The position numbers and the translations under genes are program-made. Positions 39,975 through 48,129 of a stretch of 49,971 bases of DNA are shown one piece after another. The notes under the pieces are model-generated. The model was given only the letters and a program-made list of their open reading frames with translations, did not search any database and had not been told where the DNA came from. The DNA is taken from NCBI GenBank assembly GCA_004173185.1, contig SEFZ01000028.1:1-49971 (forward strand), in the 5' to 3' direction. Every line of letters begins with the position of its first letter. Within the stretch, counting starts at the first letter, position 1. The stretch is from Sphingomonadales bacterium. GTDB lineage: Bacteria > Pseudomonadota > Alphaproteobacteria > Sphingomonadales > Sphingomonadaceae.

Positions 39975-42148
39975 CGGCTCAACCCCTGCTGTTTCGCATG
40001 GAGCTGGGCATAGCGCCCGCCGGAGCGCAGCAACGCCTCATGGCTGCCGATCTCGGTCACCTCGCCGTCCTCGACCGTAATGATGCGGCTGCACCGTCGT
40101 ACCGCCGACAGCCGGTGGGCGATGATCAGCACGGTCCGTCCCTTGGCGATGCGAGCCAGGTTGTTCTGGATAATTTCCTCGCTCTCGGCATCGAGCGCGC
40201 TCGTTGCTTCGTCGAGGATAAGGATGCGCGGATTGGTGATGAGCGCGCGCGCGATCGCGAGACGTTGGCGCTGCCCGCCCGACAGGTTGCTGCCGCGCTC
40301 CTCGATGATAGTGTCATAACCCTGCGGCAGCGCGAGGATGAATTCGTGCGATCCCGACAGTTTCGCCGCTGCAATCACGTGCTCCATCGGCAGCGTGTTG
40401 TTTGCCAGCGCGATATTCTCCCGCACCGACTGGTTGAAAAGGATATTGTCCTGCAGCACGACGCCGATCTGCCGCCTCAGCCACGCCGGATCGGCGAGCG
40501 CCAGGTCCGATCCGTCGACAAGCACGCGCCCTTCGTCGGGGACGTAAAGCCGCTGGACGAGCTTTGTCAGCGTCGATTTGCCCGATCCCGATGGTCCGAC
40601 GATGCCAAGCATCTCCCCCGCCGGAATGTCGAGGTCGATGCCGCGAAGGACTTCGGGCGTGTCGGGACGATAGCGGAAGCGGACGCGTCGAAAGCTGATC
40701 GTTCCCTCGATGGGCGGCAGCGCGGCGCGCGCCGTATCATGCGTCGGCTCGCCGGGTGCGTTCAATATATCACCAAGACGATCGACCGAAATCCGGACTT
40801 GCTGGAAATCCTGCCACAGCTGCGACAGCCGCAGGATCGGCTGCGCCACGCGCCCCGCGAACATATTGAAGGCAACAAGGCTGCCGACGCTCATATCGCC
40901 CGCAATGACAGCCTTGGCACCCACGTAGAGGATCGCGACGGTTGTTAGCTTCGACACCAGCTGGATCGCATGATTGCCCCAGATCGACAGCACCGCGACG
41001 CGAAAACCGGTCGCAATGTAGCCCGCGAACTGGCGCTCCCACCGGTCGCGCATCCGTGGCTCGACCGCCATCGCCTTCAGCGTGCCGATACCCGTGACCG
41101 TTTCAACCAGAAAGGACTGATTTTCGGCGCCGCGGTTGAATTTCTCGTCCAGCCCGGCGCGAATCGGCGGGGTCACGAATATCGAAATCAGCGCATAGAG
41201 GGGGATGGTCAGCGCGACGATCAGCGTCAGCAACGGCGAATAGAGATACATTACGATGAAGAAGATGACCGTGAAGAACAGGTCGATGACGACCGTCATC
41301 GCGTTCGAGGTCAGAAAGCTGCGAATGCTCTCAAGCTCGCGGACACGCGCAACGCTGTCGCCGACGCGGCGTGCCTCGAAATAGGAGAGGGGTAATGACA
41401 GCAGGTGGTTGAACAGCGATGTCGACAGTTCGGCGTCGACACGGTTGGTCGTGTGCGCGAACAACCAGTTTCTGAGTCCCGACAGCAGCGTTTCGAAAAC
41501 CAGGATCGCGGCGAAGCCAATCGCCAGCACGTCGAGCGTGCCCATCGACCGGTGGACGAGTACCTTGTCGATGACGAGTTGGAAGAAGATCGGCGAAACG
41601 AGCGCGAAAAGCTGGAGGAAGAAGCTCGCGATCAGCACATCGCGCAACGGTTTGCGATATTTTACGAGCGCCGGAATGAACCACGAAATGTCGAACGGTC
41701 GCTTGGCGCCGGTCATGCGTTCGCGCGTGGTCATCAGCAGGAGTTCGACCGCTCCCGTATCGGCGACGAAAGTGGCCTCCACACGATCTTCGGCGTAGAT
41801 TTCGGGTCGAGGCTCGCCCGGCGTCAAAACCAGATATCGCGGCGCCATCCCCTCCCCGCGCTCGGCCTTCAACATGATCGCGGTCCCGCCGTCGCGGCGG
41901 GCGATCAGGGCCGGGAGGGGCAATTTCGCGAGCGTTGCCATATCGGCGATGCGTCGCCGCGCCGTGATTCCGAGCTTTCCCGCTATTCGGAGAAGATCGT
42001 CGAAATCATAGGGTTTGTCGCCTTGCCCCCGGTCATGATGTATTTGGGCGGGGTCGGCAAGCACACCTAGAAAGCGGGCAATCACCACGAAACTGGCGAG
42101 GGTCTCGTCAGCGGCGCCCAGCGGAGCCTTCTCCGGCGATGTTCCCAT
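39971..42148 (-). CDS. Type I secretion ABC exporter (HlyB family)
   Basis: A 725-residue permease-ATPase. Residues 1-130 are a C39-like domain without a catalytic cysteine (LASFVVIARFLGVLADPAQI, FDDLLRIAGKLGITARRR), as in exporters of RTX proteins that do not cleave a leader. Six membrane helices follow (LIASFFLQLFALVSPIFFQL, AIGFAAILVFETLLSGL, VIDLFFTVIFFIVMYLYSPL). The ATPase has Walker A GIVGPSGSGKSTLTKLVQR, signature LSGGQRQRLAIARAL and Walker B ILILDEATSALDAESEE, then the H-loop AHRLSAV. Its cargo is presumably the two RTX proteins on either side. ATG 42146-42148 is the start. Confidence 0.95.
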   Translation of the reverse strand: MGTSPEKAPLGAADETLASFVVIARFLGVLADPAQIHHDRGQGDKPYDFDDLLRIAGKLGITARRRIADMATLAKLPLPALIARRDGGTAIMLKAERGEGMAPRYLVLTPGEPRPEIYAEDRVEATFVADTGAVELLLMTTRERMTGAKRPFDISWFIPALVKYRKPLRDVLIASFFLQLFALVSPIFFQLVIDKVLVHRSMGTLDVLAIGFAAILVFETLLSGLRNWLFAHTTNRVDAELSTSLFNHLLSLPLSYFEARRVGDSVARVRELESIRSFLTSNAMTVVIDLFFTVIFFIVMYLYSPLLTLIVALTIPLYALISIFVTPPIRAGLDEKFNRGAENQSFLVETVTGIGTLKAMAVEPRMRDRWERQFAGYIATGFRVAVLSIWGNHAIQLVSKLTTVAILYVGAKAVIAGDMSVGSLVAFNMFAGRVAQPILRLSQLWQDFQQVRISVDRLGDILNAPGEPTHDTARAALPPIEGTISFRRVRFRYRPDTPEVLRGIDLDIPAGEMLGIVGPSGSGKSTLTKLVQRLYVPDEGRVLVDGSDLALADPAWLRRQIGVVLQDNILFNQSVRENIALANNTLPMEHVIAAAKLSGSHEFILALPQGYDTIIEERGSNLSGGQRQRLAIARALITNPRILILDEATSALDAESEEIIQNNLARIAKGRTVLIIAHRLSAVRRCSRIITVEDGEVTEIGSHEALLRSGGRYAQLHAKQQGLSR

Positions 42149-42348
42149 GTAATTCGACCTGTAAAATGCATAGTGCGCAAAAAGAAGCGAGCCTTTGCAT
42201 CCCCCTATAATTCATAACCGGACATGACAACTGGCGGCCTCATTATTCGGCATCGCCCGAAGAACGCGAAGTCTTCGTCCCGACGGGAAGGAGAGAGCCG
42301 GGTCCCTGGCGAGCTTTCGCCTCCCTCGAGCGGGAACAATGGCCGATA
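42149..42348. other. 200-nt gap upstream of the ABC exporter
   Basis: No gene is supported here. The first 60 bases upstream of the exporter are more A/T-rich (TATAGGGG, TATGCATTTTACAG on the minus strand) and may hold its promoter. A six-base stem, CGAAGA with TCTTCG (42258-42263 and 42272-42277), lies further back but has no T-run. Confidence 0.4.
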
Positions 42349-45300
42349 TCAGAAGAGATGCACGCCCGGACTCACCAGTTGGAGCCGATCCGCTCCGGCC
42401 GCGGAGAGCGAAGCCGTTTCGGGGCCGAAAGCTCCGAAGCTCGTGACGTCGGCAACCATCCGAAGGAGCGTTGCATCAAGCGACGTCGACCCATCCACCG
42501 CCGCCGTCGGTGTCGCCGCGCTGTCGCTCTCGACATTTGACGCGGATGCTTGCCCGGTCAGCGAGACCTCCGTTCCATCCTTGAAGCGGATCCTCTCGAT
42601 GCCCCTCAGCACATCCTGCCCATCGTCGCCGTCGACGCCGGCCCGCATGTCGGTGACCGTCACCTGGCCCGCTCCGATGTCGATCCTGTAATCGTCCTTG
42701 AGCCCGGAATAATAAGCCACGTCATCGCCGGCGCCGCCATCAAGCGTGTCGTTGCCACCGCCGCCGACCAGCCGGTCGTTCCCGTCGTCGCCGTAAAGCT
42801 TGTTCGCGCCCGACGAGCCGTAGAGCCAGTCGCCATAGCTGGTGCCCCGCACATTCTCGATGCCCGTCAGCACGTCGCCATGCGCCCAGTTCCAGGTGCC
42901 GGTGCCCGCCGCAAGGTCGATCCACACCGCACCGAAATTACCCGTATAATCGGCAATATCCTCACCCGCGCCGCCGTCGAGCAGGTCGGCGCCCGCACCG
43001 CCCGAGAGACGGTCGTTCCCGTCTTCGCCGTACAGCTTGTTCGTGCCCGACGAGCCGTACAGCCAGTCGCCCCAACTCGTGCCCCGTACATTCTCGATTC
43101 CCGTCAGCTGGTCGCCATGCGCCCAGTTCCACGTTCCCTTGCCGGCGGCGAGGTCAACCCACACCGCACCGTAATTTCCGGCATAATCGGCCATATCCTC
43201 GCCCGCTCCGCCATCGAGGATGTCTGCCCCCGCCCCCCCCGAAAGAAGGTCGTCGCCCTCACGGCCGACAAGTCGATCCTCGCCCTTTCCGCCGTGGAGC
43301 GCATTTGCGGCGGCGGATCCATAGAGCCAGTCTCCGTAATCGGTGCCGACGACATTCTCGATGCCCGTCAGCATATCACCGTGCGCCCAGTTCCATGTCC
43401 CGGTGCCCGCCGCAAGGTCGATCCACACCGCGCCGTAATTCGCCGTATAGTCGGCTGTGTCGATCCCCTCGCCCCCATCAAGCAAATCCGCGTTGGCGCC
43501 GCCGGCCAGGCGGTCATCGCCCGCCTCGCCGAACAATTGGTCGCTGCCCGCCTCGCCGGCCAACAGGTCGCCGCCCGCCCCGCCGACGAGCATTTCCGCC
43601 GCGGCAGAACCGCGTAGACGATCGTCATGGCTGGTACCGATCAGCACCTCGATCGAACCGAAACGGTCGCCGGCCGCCACGCCGCCCTTGCCCAGACCCG
43701 TTGCAAGATCGACATCCACGCCGGCCGGGCTTTCCCAGACCCCCGAAAAGTCCACCGTGTCGATGCCCGCGCCGCCCACGAAATTTTCCAGCGCCCATGT
43801 CGGCGACCATGCCGTTCCTGCGCTGTCCGCCTGAAAATGCTTGACGGCCCTGAACGCGCCCGATCGCGACGGAGCGATCCAGAGCCCTGGCGCAAGGGCG
43901 CCGCCCGACGGAGCGCCGACGATCACACGCCATGTCAACGTATCGATGGCGACGACGGACAGAATTGTCCCGCCCGAACCCGACACGGCGAAGTCGCTCG
44001 CCGTCAGGGCCATTCCCGGGCGGCTGACGATGAGATCGAAGCTGACGCTCGCCGCGCCTGCGAAATCATCGCTCGGCCGATCGGCGGCGATCGCGAGTAT
44101 CTGTCCGCTCGCACCGCTCGACACAGACAGTGCGGCCAATATCCCCAACTCGCGTCCCAGTTCCCCTTGCGCAAGAAACTGAAGTCCCGAGATGCCTTGC
44201 GACGGGGAAACCAGCCCGCCGGCCAGCTGCGTCAGCAGGTCGTAGCGCAAGCTCGCGGCGTAAGCCGAATAGCTGGCCTTGTCGCCTTGGAGGTTAACCG
44301 AGTGGTATGTTTCGACGCCGATCTGTTGTGCCGTGTCGACCGCCGCGTTCCAGCCGCCAATGAAGTTCATGGCGGAGACCGGGTCAAAGGCGAACAACTG
44401 ATTGCCAAGCTGGACCTCGACCGCAAAGCCGTTGGCGGTTGTGCGGACCTGCGGCGACATTCCGGCGTTGGCGAGCAATCCGCTCAGTATCGCGGCGAAT
44501 TGATCTGGTGCAGCGACTTCGGCCGCGAGCAGGTCAGCCCATGACGAGGGGGTCGACGTCGCATCCTCGCGGGAAACCGCCGACCAGAGCCCCGAAGCGA
44601 ATTGAGCATAGAATCGCGCCCTATCCTCCATCGGCACGTCCGACGCATCCGACACCCCGAAATAGTCCGCAAGCAATTCATCCACCCGGCCCGCGAAAGA
44701 CGCGAAATCGGTAATGCCCTGCCGCCAGCCCTCTTCGGCGGCGAGCGCCGATATATTCGTTTCGACACGGACGACTTCGATGCGTTGCCGGCTGACGATC
44801 GAAACAAACTCGCCGAGGGCCATTCCCTCCGGGTTGTTGTGACCCGGGATCGCCGTCCGGGGAGTCGGATTCCAGCCGGACAAATCGAGCGAATTGTTGA
44901 ATATGGCGCCGTACGGAAGCGAGCGGAGGAAATCGATTGATTCGTAACGGTAATTCCCAGGGGAAACCGAGTTGTGATACCAGTTCAGCAGATAGAAGGA
45001 ATCGGTGTTGCCCGGACGGAAAACCGAACTGGACGGATCAGCCTGGGCGTTTTCGAACACCATCACGTCGACTGGATTCGAGGTATCGAGAACCTCTTCC
45101 ATCGTGCCCTTGAACGCTATGCCGACCATCGCGTCGAAAACCCACCACTGACCGTCGACGAGCACCTCGTTGAAGATGTGGCCCGCGCCCGAAATGACGC
45201 GATTTTCAAAGCCGGCATTGGTCAGGAAGAGTGCGAGGATCGCAGCATAGTCGGTGCAAAGCCCGACCGTTGAATCCAGATAGGTGTCGACGCTCGCATT

Positions 45301-46713
45301 CGCCGGCGAGGTTACCCCGAGCCCGGAGTTCGCCATGACCCCGCCGCCGCTTCCATCATATTCGCCAAGCCCCCACATGCCCGATACGAATTGCAGGAAC
45401 CCCGTTGCCTCGGCCATGTCGGAGGAGAATTGCGCGGACGAACTCCCCGCCGCCGCGACGACGCTTGCCGCATGGTCGTAAAGTTCATCGAAGGATCCGA
45501 TCGATGCCCGCCAATCGCGTTCAGAGGCCGCGCTCGAAATATCGCCTTCATATTCCGCGAAAGTAAACCGGCTGAGATCGAGCAGCGTTTCGACCAAGGC
45601 GGGGTCGCGAACGGTTGTGCCCGTCGCCGAATATTGCCGCGACACCAGCCGGCCCGTCGCATCGTCCCTGACCTCCAACAGCACGCCAACCTTGCCCGCC
45701 GCCTCCAGCCCGAAACGGGCTTGCGCCAGTTTCGACCAGATACCCTCGACGCTGCTGCCGTCGCTTCCGATCATTGTGAAGCGATAGGAAAAACTCGGTC
45801 CGAGTTGATCGGCCGAAACCATAATATCGTCACCGGTGAACGCAAGGCGGGGTTGGCGTTCCGACTGGCCGGCGATGATCATCGCGGTCTCGGCGGTGCC
45901 GAGCACGTCGCTCTGAAAATAGAGCTCGCCGTTGTCGCGGCGCCAGACGAGGTCGGATTTTCCATCATTGTCGAAATCGTCGACGGCTATGATTTCCTTG
46001 CCGTCGACGGCGACCTGTCCCGCATCGGCAAAAGCCGTGCCGCTCGACAACAGGATGCGTCCGCCGCGATCGATGACATCAGTCCGACCATCGCCGTCGA
46101 AGTCGCCGGTCAACCAGGCGCCGCCCGCCGGCGCCGCTTGCGTCCACATTCGATTGAACGCCAGCGCGCTGCCGGTGCTAAGCCACATATCGGAACCGGA
46201 AAAGCCGTGCGAATAGGTAAACGCGTCCGAACGGCCATCGCCGTTGAAATCGCCGGTGATCCAGCCGCCCGACCCAAAGCCGCTGGGGCTCCACGCCGCC
46301 GACGGCGCATACCCCGTGCGCGTCGCATTCCAGACCTGTGGCCCGCCGCTTGTCGACGTGGCGACCAGCAGTTCGTCGACGCCGTCGCCGTCGAAATCCC
46401 CGGCCTTGACGTCATGCACCTGCGCGCCGCCCTGATACAGATCGACGCGGTTGAAACTGCCGTTGGCATTCTGGAAGATCACGGATACCCGGCTCGCGTT
46501 CGACAGGATCAGATCGTCCAGTCCGTCGCCATCGACGTCGCCGCTGGTCATCGCATAGCCGGCAAAGCCCGTCGCGATAAGCTGGTGGCGCGAGAAGTCC
46601 GCTCCGTTCAGCGAATAGGAATAGATCGCCCCGCTCGTCGCGTCCAAACTCATCAACCTGTCGGCAGATGCCGGCGCCTTCAACGAAACATACACTATTG
46701 CATCCCTGCTCAT
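42349..46713 (-). CDS. Large RTX protein with FG-GAP-like repeats and duplicated transglutaminase-like domain
   Basis: A 1454-residue type I secreted protein. Residues about 50-260 hold five FG-GAP/VCBS-like units (GDVDGDGLDD, GDFDGDGVDE, GDFNGDGRSD, GDFDGDGRTD, DDFDNDGKSD). Residues about 390-535 form a transglutaminase-like domain with Cys486 (GLCTDYAAILALFLTNAG), His512 (GHIFNEVLVD) and Asp527 (WWVFDAMVG). Residues about 650-790 repeat this domain but lack the Cys and His. An Ig-like section around 900-1010 precedes RTX repeats and a C-terminal signal like that of the protein at 35389. It may be a crosslinker or peptidase anchored in the surface matrix; the activity is unproven. It has no Sec signal. 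Confidence 0.9.
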   Translation of the reverse strand: MSRDAIVYVSLKAPASADRLMSLDATSGAIYSYSLNGADFSRHQLIATGFAGYAMTSGDVDGDGLDDLILSNASRVSVIFQNANGSFNRVDLYQGGAQVHDVKAGDFDGDGVDELLVATSTSGGPQVWNATRTGYAPSAAWSPSGFGSGGWITGDFNGDGRSDAFTYSHGFSGSDMWLSTGSALAFNRMWTQAAPAGGAWLTGDFDGDGRTDVIDRGGRILLSSGTAFADAGQVAVDGKEIIAVDDFDNDGKSDLVWRRDNGELYFQSDVLGTAETAMIIAGQSERQPRLAFTGDDIMVSADQLGPSFSYRFTMIGSDGSSVEGIWSKLAQARFGLEAAGKVGVLLEVRDDATGRLVSRQYSATGTTVRDPALVETLLDLSRFTFAEYEGDISSAASERDWRASIGSFDELYDHAASVVAAAGSSSAQFSSDMAEATGFLQFVSGMWGLGEYDGSGGGVMANSGLGVTSPANASVDTYLDSTVGLCTDYAAILALFLTNAGFENRVISGAGHIFNEVLVDGQWWVFDAMVGIAFKGTMEEVLDTSNPVDVMVFENAQADPSSSVFRPGNTDSFYLLNWYHNSVSPGNYRYESIDFLRSLPYGAIFNNSLDLSGWNPTPRTAIPGHNNPEGMALGEFVSIVSRQRIEVVRVETNISALAAEEGWRQGITDFASFAGRVDELLADYFGVSDASDVPMEDRARFYAQFASGLWSAVSREDATSTPSSWADLLAAEVAAPDQFAAILSGLLANAGMSPQVRTTANGFAVEVQLGNQLFAFDPVSAMNFIGGWNAAVDTAQQIGVETYHSVNLQGDKASYSAYAASLRYDLLTQLAGGLVSPSQGISGLQFLAQGELGRELGILAALSVSSGASGQILAIAADRPSDDFAGAASVSFDLIVSRPGMALTASDFAVSGSGGTILSVVAIDTLTWRVIVGAPSGGALAPGLWIAPSRSGAFRAVKHFQADSAGTAWSPTWALENFVGGAGIDTVDFSGVWESPAGVDVDLATGLGKGGVAAGDRFGSIEVLIGTSHDDRLRGSAAAEMLVGGAGGDLLAGEAGSDQLFGEAGDDRLAGGANADLLDGGEGIDTADYTANYGAVWIDLAAGTGTWNWAHGDMLTGIENVVGTDYGDWLYGSAAANALHGGKGEDRLVGREGDDLLSGGAGADILDGGAGEDMADYAGNYGAVWVDLAAGKGTWNWAHGDQLTGIENVRGTSWGDWLYGSSGTNKLYGEDGNDRLSGGAGADLLDGGAGEDIADYTGNFGAVWIDLAAGTGTWNWAHGDVLTGIENVRGTSYGDWLYGSSGANKLYGDDGNDRLVGGGGNDTLDGGAGDDVAYYSGLKDDYRIDIGAGQVTVTDMRAGVDGDDGQDVLRGIERIRFKDGTEVSLTGQASASNVESDSAATPTAAVDGSTSLDATLLRMVADVTSFGAFGPETASLSAAGADRLQLVSPGVHLF
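42706..43443 (-). repeat. Three tandem RTX repeats in the second RTX gene (88, 79, 79 residues)
   Basis: Three consecutive units of 264, 237 and 237 bp encode the same GTGTWNWAHGD-type motif as 35695-36642. The first is one nonapeptide longer. The last unit is nearly base-for-base the same as the last unit of the first RTX gene, in the same orientation, 7 kb away. Confidence 0.88.
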
Positions 46714-47013
46714 TGCTCATGGATCCGGCTAAAGACGAAACGCGCCGGATTATTTTCGAATCTCCATGTGATAGCTTGCGAAGACTGTCCTGAACAGCTG
46801 CTCCGTCGCCTGTCGCCGGTGCGGCTTTCCCGAGGCGCCGAACCGCCGGGCCTTGCCGGTCGGTGCGCATGCGGCGGTGATAAGCGGATTGAATGCGGCT
46901 TTCCATTGATCGACATTGGGCGAAGAGCTTTGTTCCTAACGGAACGGAAACCTTGATCATTTATGCATGTCGCCACGGCGCTCCACGGGCAGCAATATAG
47001 GAAAGCTTTTAGA
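46714..47013. other. 300-nt divergent intergenic region (RTX gene / wecB)
   Basis: This region lies between the minus-strand RTX gene and plus-strand wecB, so it should contain both promoters. I see no supported gene. A short perfect inverted repeat, GTTCC-N4-GGAAC, spans 46932-46945, and the bases just after it are A/T-rich (TTGATCATTTATGCATG). No clean -35/-10 pair is visible. Confidence 0.45.
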
Positions 47014-48129
47014 ATGAAGGTGATGCTGGTTTTCGGAACCCGGCCCGAAGCGATCAAGATGTTTCCCGTCGTTCACGCGCTTCGAACGCAATCAGGCGTC
47101 GACACGCGTGTCTGCGTCACTGCGCAGCATCGCGAAATGCTCGATCAGGTTCTGGACATCGCGCGCATTACCCCCGACGTCGACCTCGACATGATGACCC
47201 CAAACCAGTCGCTCGACGCCCTGCTCGCCCGGCTCGTCACCGGTCTCGGCGAGACGTTCGATCGCGAAAAACCCGGCCGCATCCTCGTCCATGGCGATAC
47301 GCTGACGACCATGGCGGCGACGCTTTCCGCCTATTTCCGCAAGATTCCCGTCGGCCATGTCGAGGCCGGGCTGCGCAGCGGCAACATTTATCATCCCTGG
47401 CCCGAAGAGGTGAACCGCAAGGTCGCGGGCGCGGTGGCCGACCTGCATTTCGCGCCGACCGAAACGGCCGCGGCTGCGCTCCGTGCCGAGAATGTTCCCG
47501 CCGACCGCATCCACATCACGGGAAACACCGTGATCGATGCCTTGCTCGCCACCAAGGCGCGGATCGACGAAGAACCCTCTCTGGCGGCAGGCCTCGACCC
47601 GCTGTTACAGCGCTTCGCCGGCAAACGGATCATCGCCGTCACCTCGCACCGGCGCGAGAATTTCGGCGACGGGATGAAAGCGATCGCCGATGCCATCGCA
47701 GCCATCGCCGCGCGGCGCGACGTGGCGGTCGTTTTCCCCGTCCACCCCAACCCGCATGTCCGCAGCGCGATGGAGCCTATCCTTGGCGCGCTGGGCAATG
47801 TCGCGCTGATCGATCCGCTCGATTATCCGCATTTCGTCCGCCTGCTGGCGGCCTCGGAACTCGTGCTGACCGACAGCGGCGGGGTGCAGGAAGAAGCGCC
47901 TTCGCTCGGGAAACCCGTGCTCGTCATGCGCGAGACGACCGAACGCCCCGAAGGCATCGAAGCCGGCACCGCGCGGCTTGTCGGAACCGACAAAGCGCGT
48001 ATTGTTTCCGAAATTTTCAAGCTTTTGGACGACAAGGACGCCTATTCGACCATGGCCCGTGCCCACAACCCCTTCGGTGACGGTACGGCGGCAAAACAGA
48101 TTGCGGAGATTGTTGCGCGTGCCCATTGA
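47014..48129 (+). CDS. wecB: UDP-N-acetylglucosamine 2-epimerase (non-hydrolysing)
   Basis: A 371-residue enzyme that interconverts UDP-GlcNAc and UDP-ManNAc in the cytoplasm. MKVMLVFGTRPEAIKMFPVV, VCVTAQHREMLDQVLDI, VHGDTLTTMAATLSAYF, HVEAGLRSGNIYHPWPEEVN, VTSHRRENFGDGM and LTDSGGVQEEAPSLGKPVLV with MRETTERPEG are classic WecB motifs. The start is ATG 47014-47016, with AGGAAAG upstream, rather than the in-frame ATG at 46963. It is followed by wecC with an 11-nt overlap. Together they make UDP-ManNAcA, a second mannuronate-type donor. It is of standard length, unlike the WbpI-like protein at 18977. Confidence 0.96.
   Translation: MKVMLVFGTRPEAIKMFPVVHALRTQSGVDTRVCVTAQHREMLDQVLDIARITPDVDLDMMTPNQSLDALLARLVTGLGETFDREKPGRILVHGDTLTTMAATLSAYFRKIPVGHVEAGLRSGNIYHPWPEEVNRKVAGAVADLHFAPTETAAAALRAENVPADRIHITGNTVIDALLATKARIDEEPSLAAGLDPLLQRFAGKRIIAVTSHRRENFGDGMKAIADAIAAIAARRDVAVVFPVHPNPHVRSAMEPILGALGNVALIDPLDYPHFVRLLAASELVLTDSGGVQEEAPSLGKPVLVMRETTERPEGIEAGTARLVGTDKARIVSEIFKLLDDKDAYSTMARAHNPFGDGTAAKQIAEIVARAH

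Noticed and set aside
42258..42277. Hairpin CGAAGA/TCTTCG upstream of the ABC exporter as a terminator for it or the RTX gene
   Set aside because: Six-base stem with an eight-base loop and no T-run in either direction; could be chance.
42349..46713. LapG-type peptidase assignment for the transglutaminase-like domain
   Set aside because: LapG proteins are small, periplasmic and Sec-exported; this is a 1454-residue RTX protein without a Sec signal, so only the broader fold similarity is claimed.
46932..46945. GTTCC-N4-GGAAC inverted repeat upstream of wecB as an operator
   Set aside because: Five-base arms are too short to stand out over chance, and no second copy was seen at other promoters.
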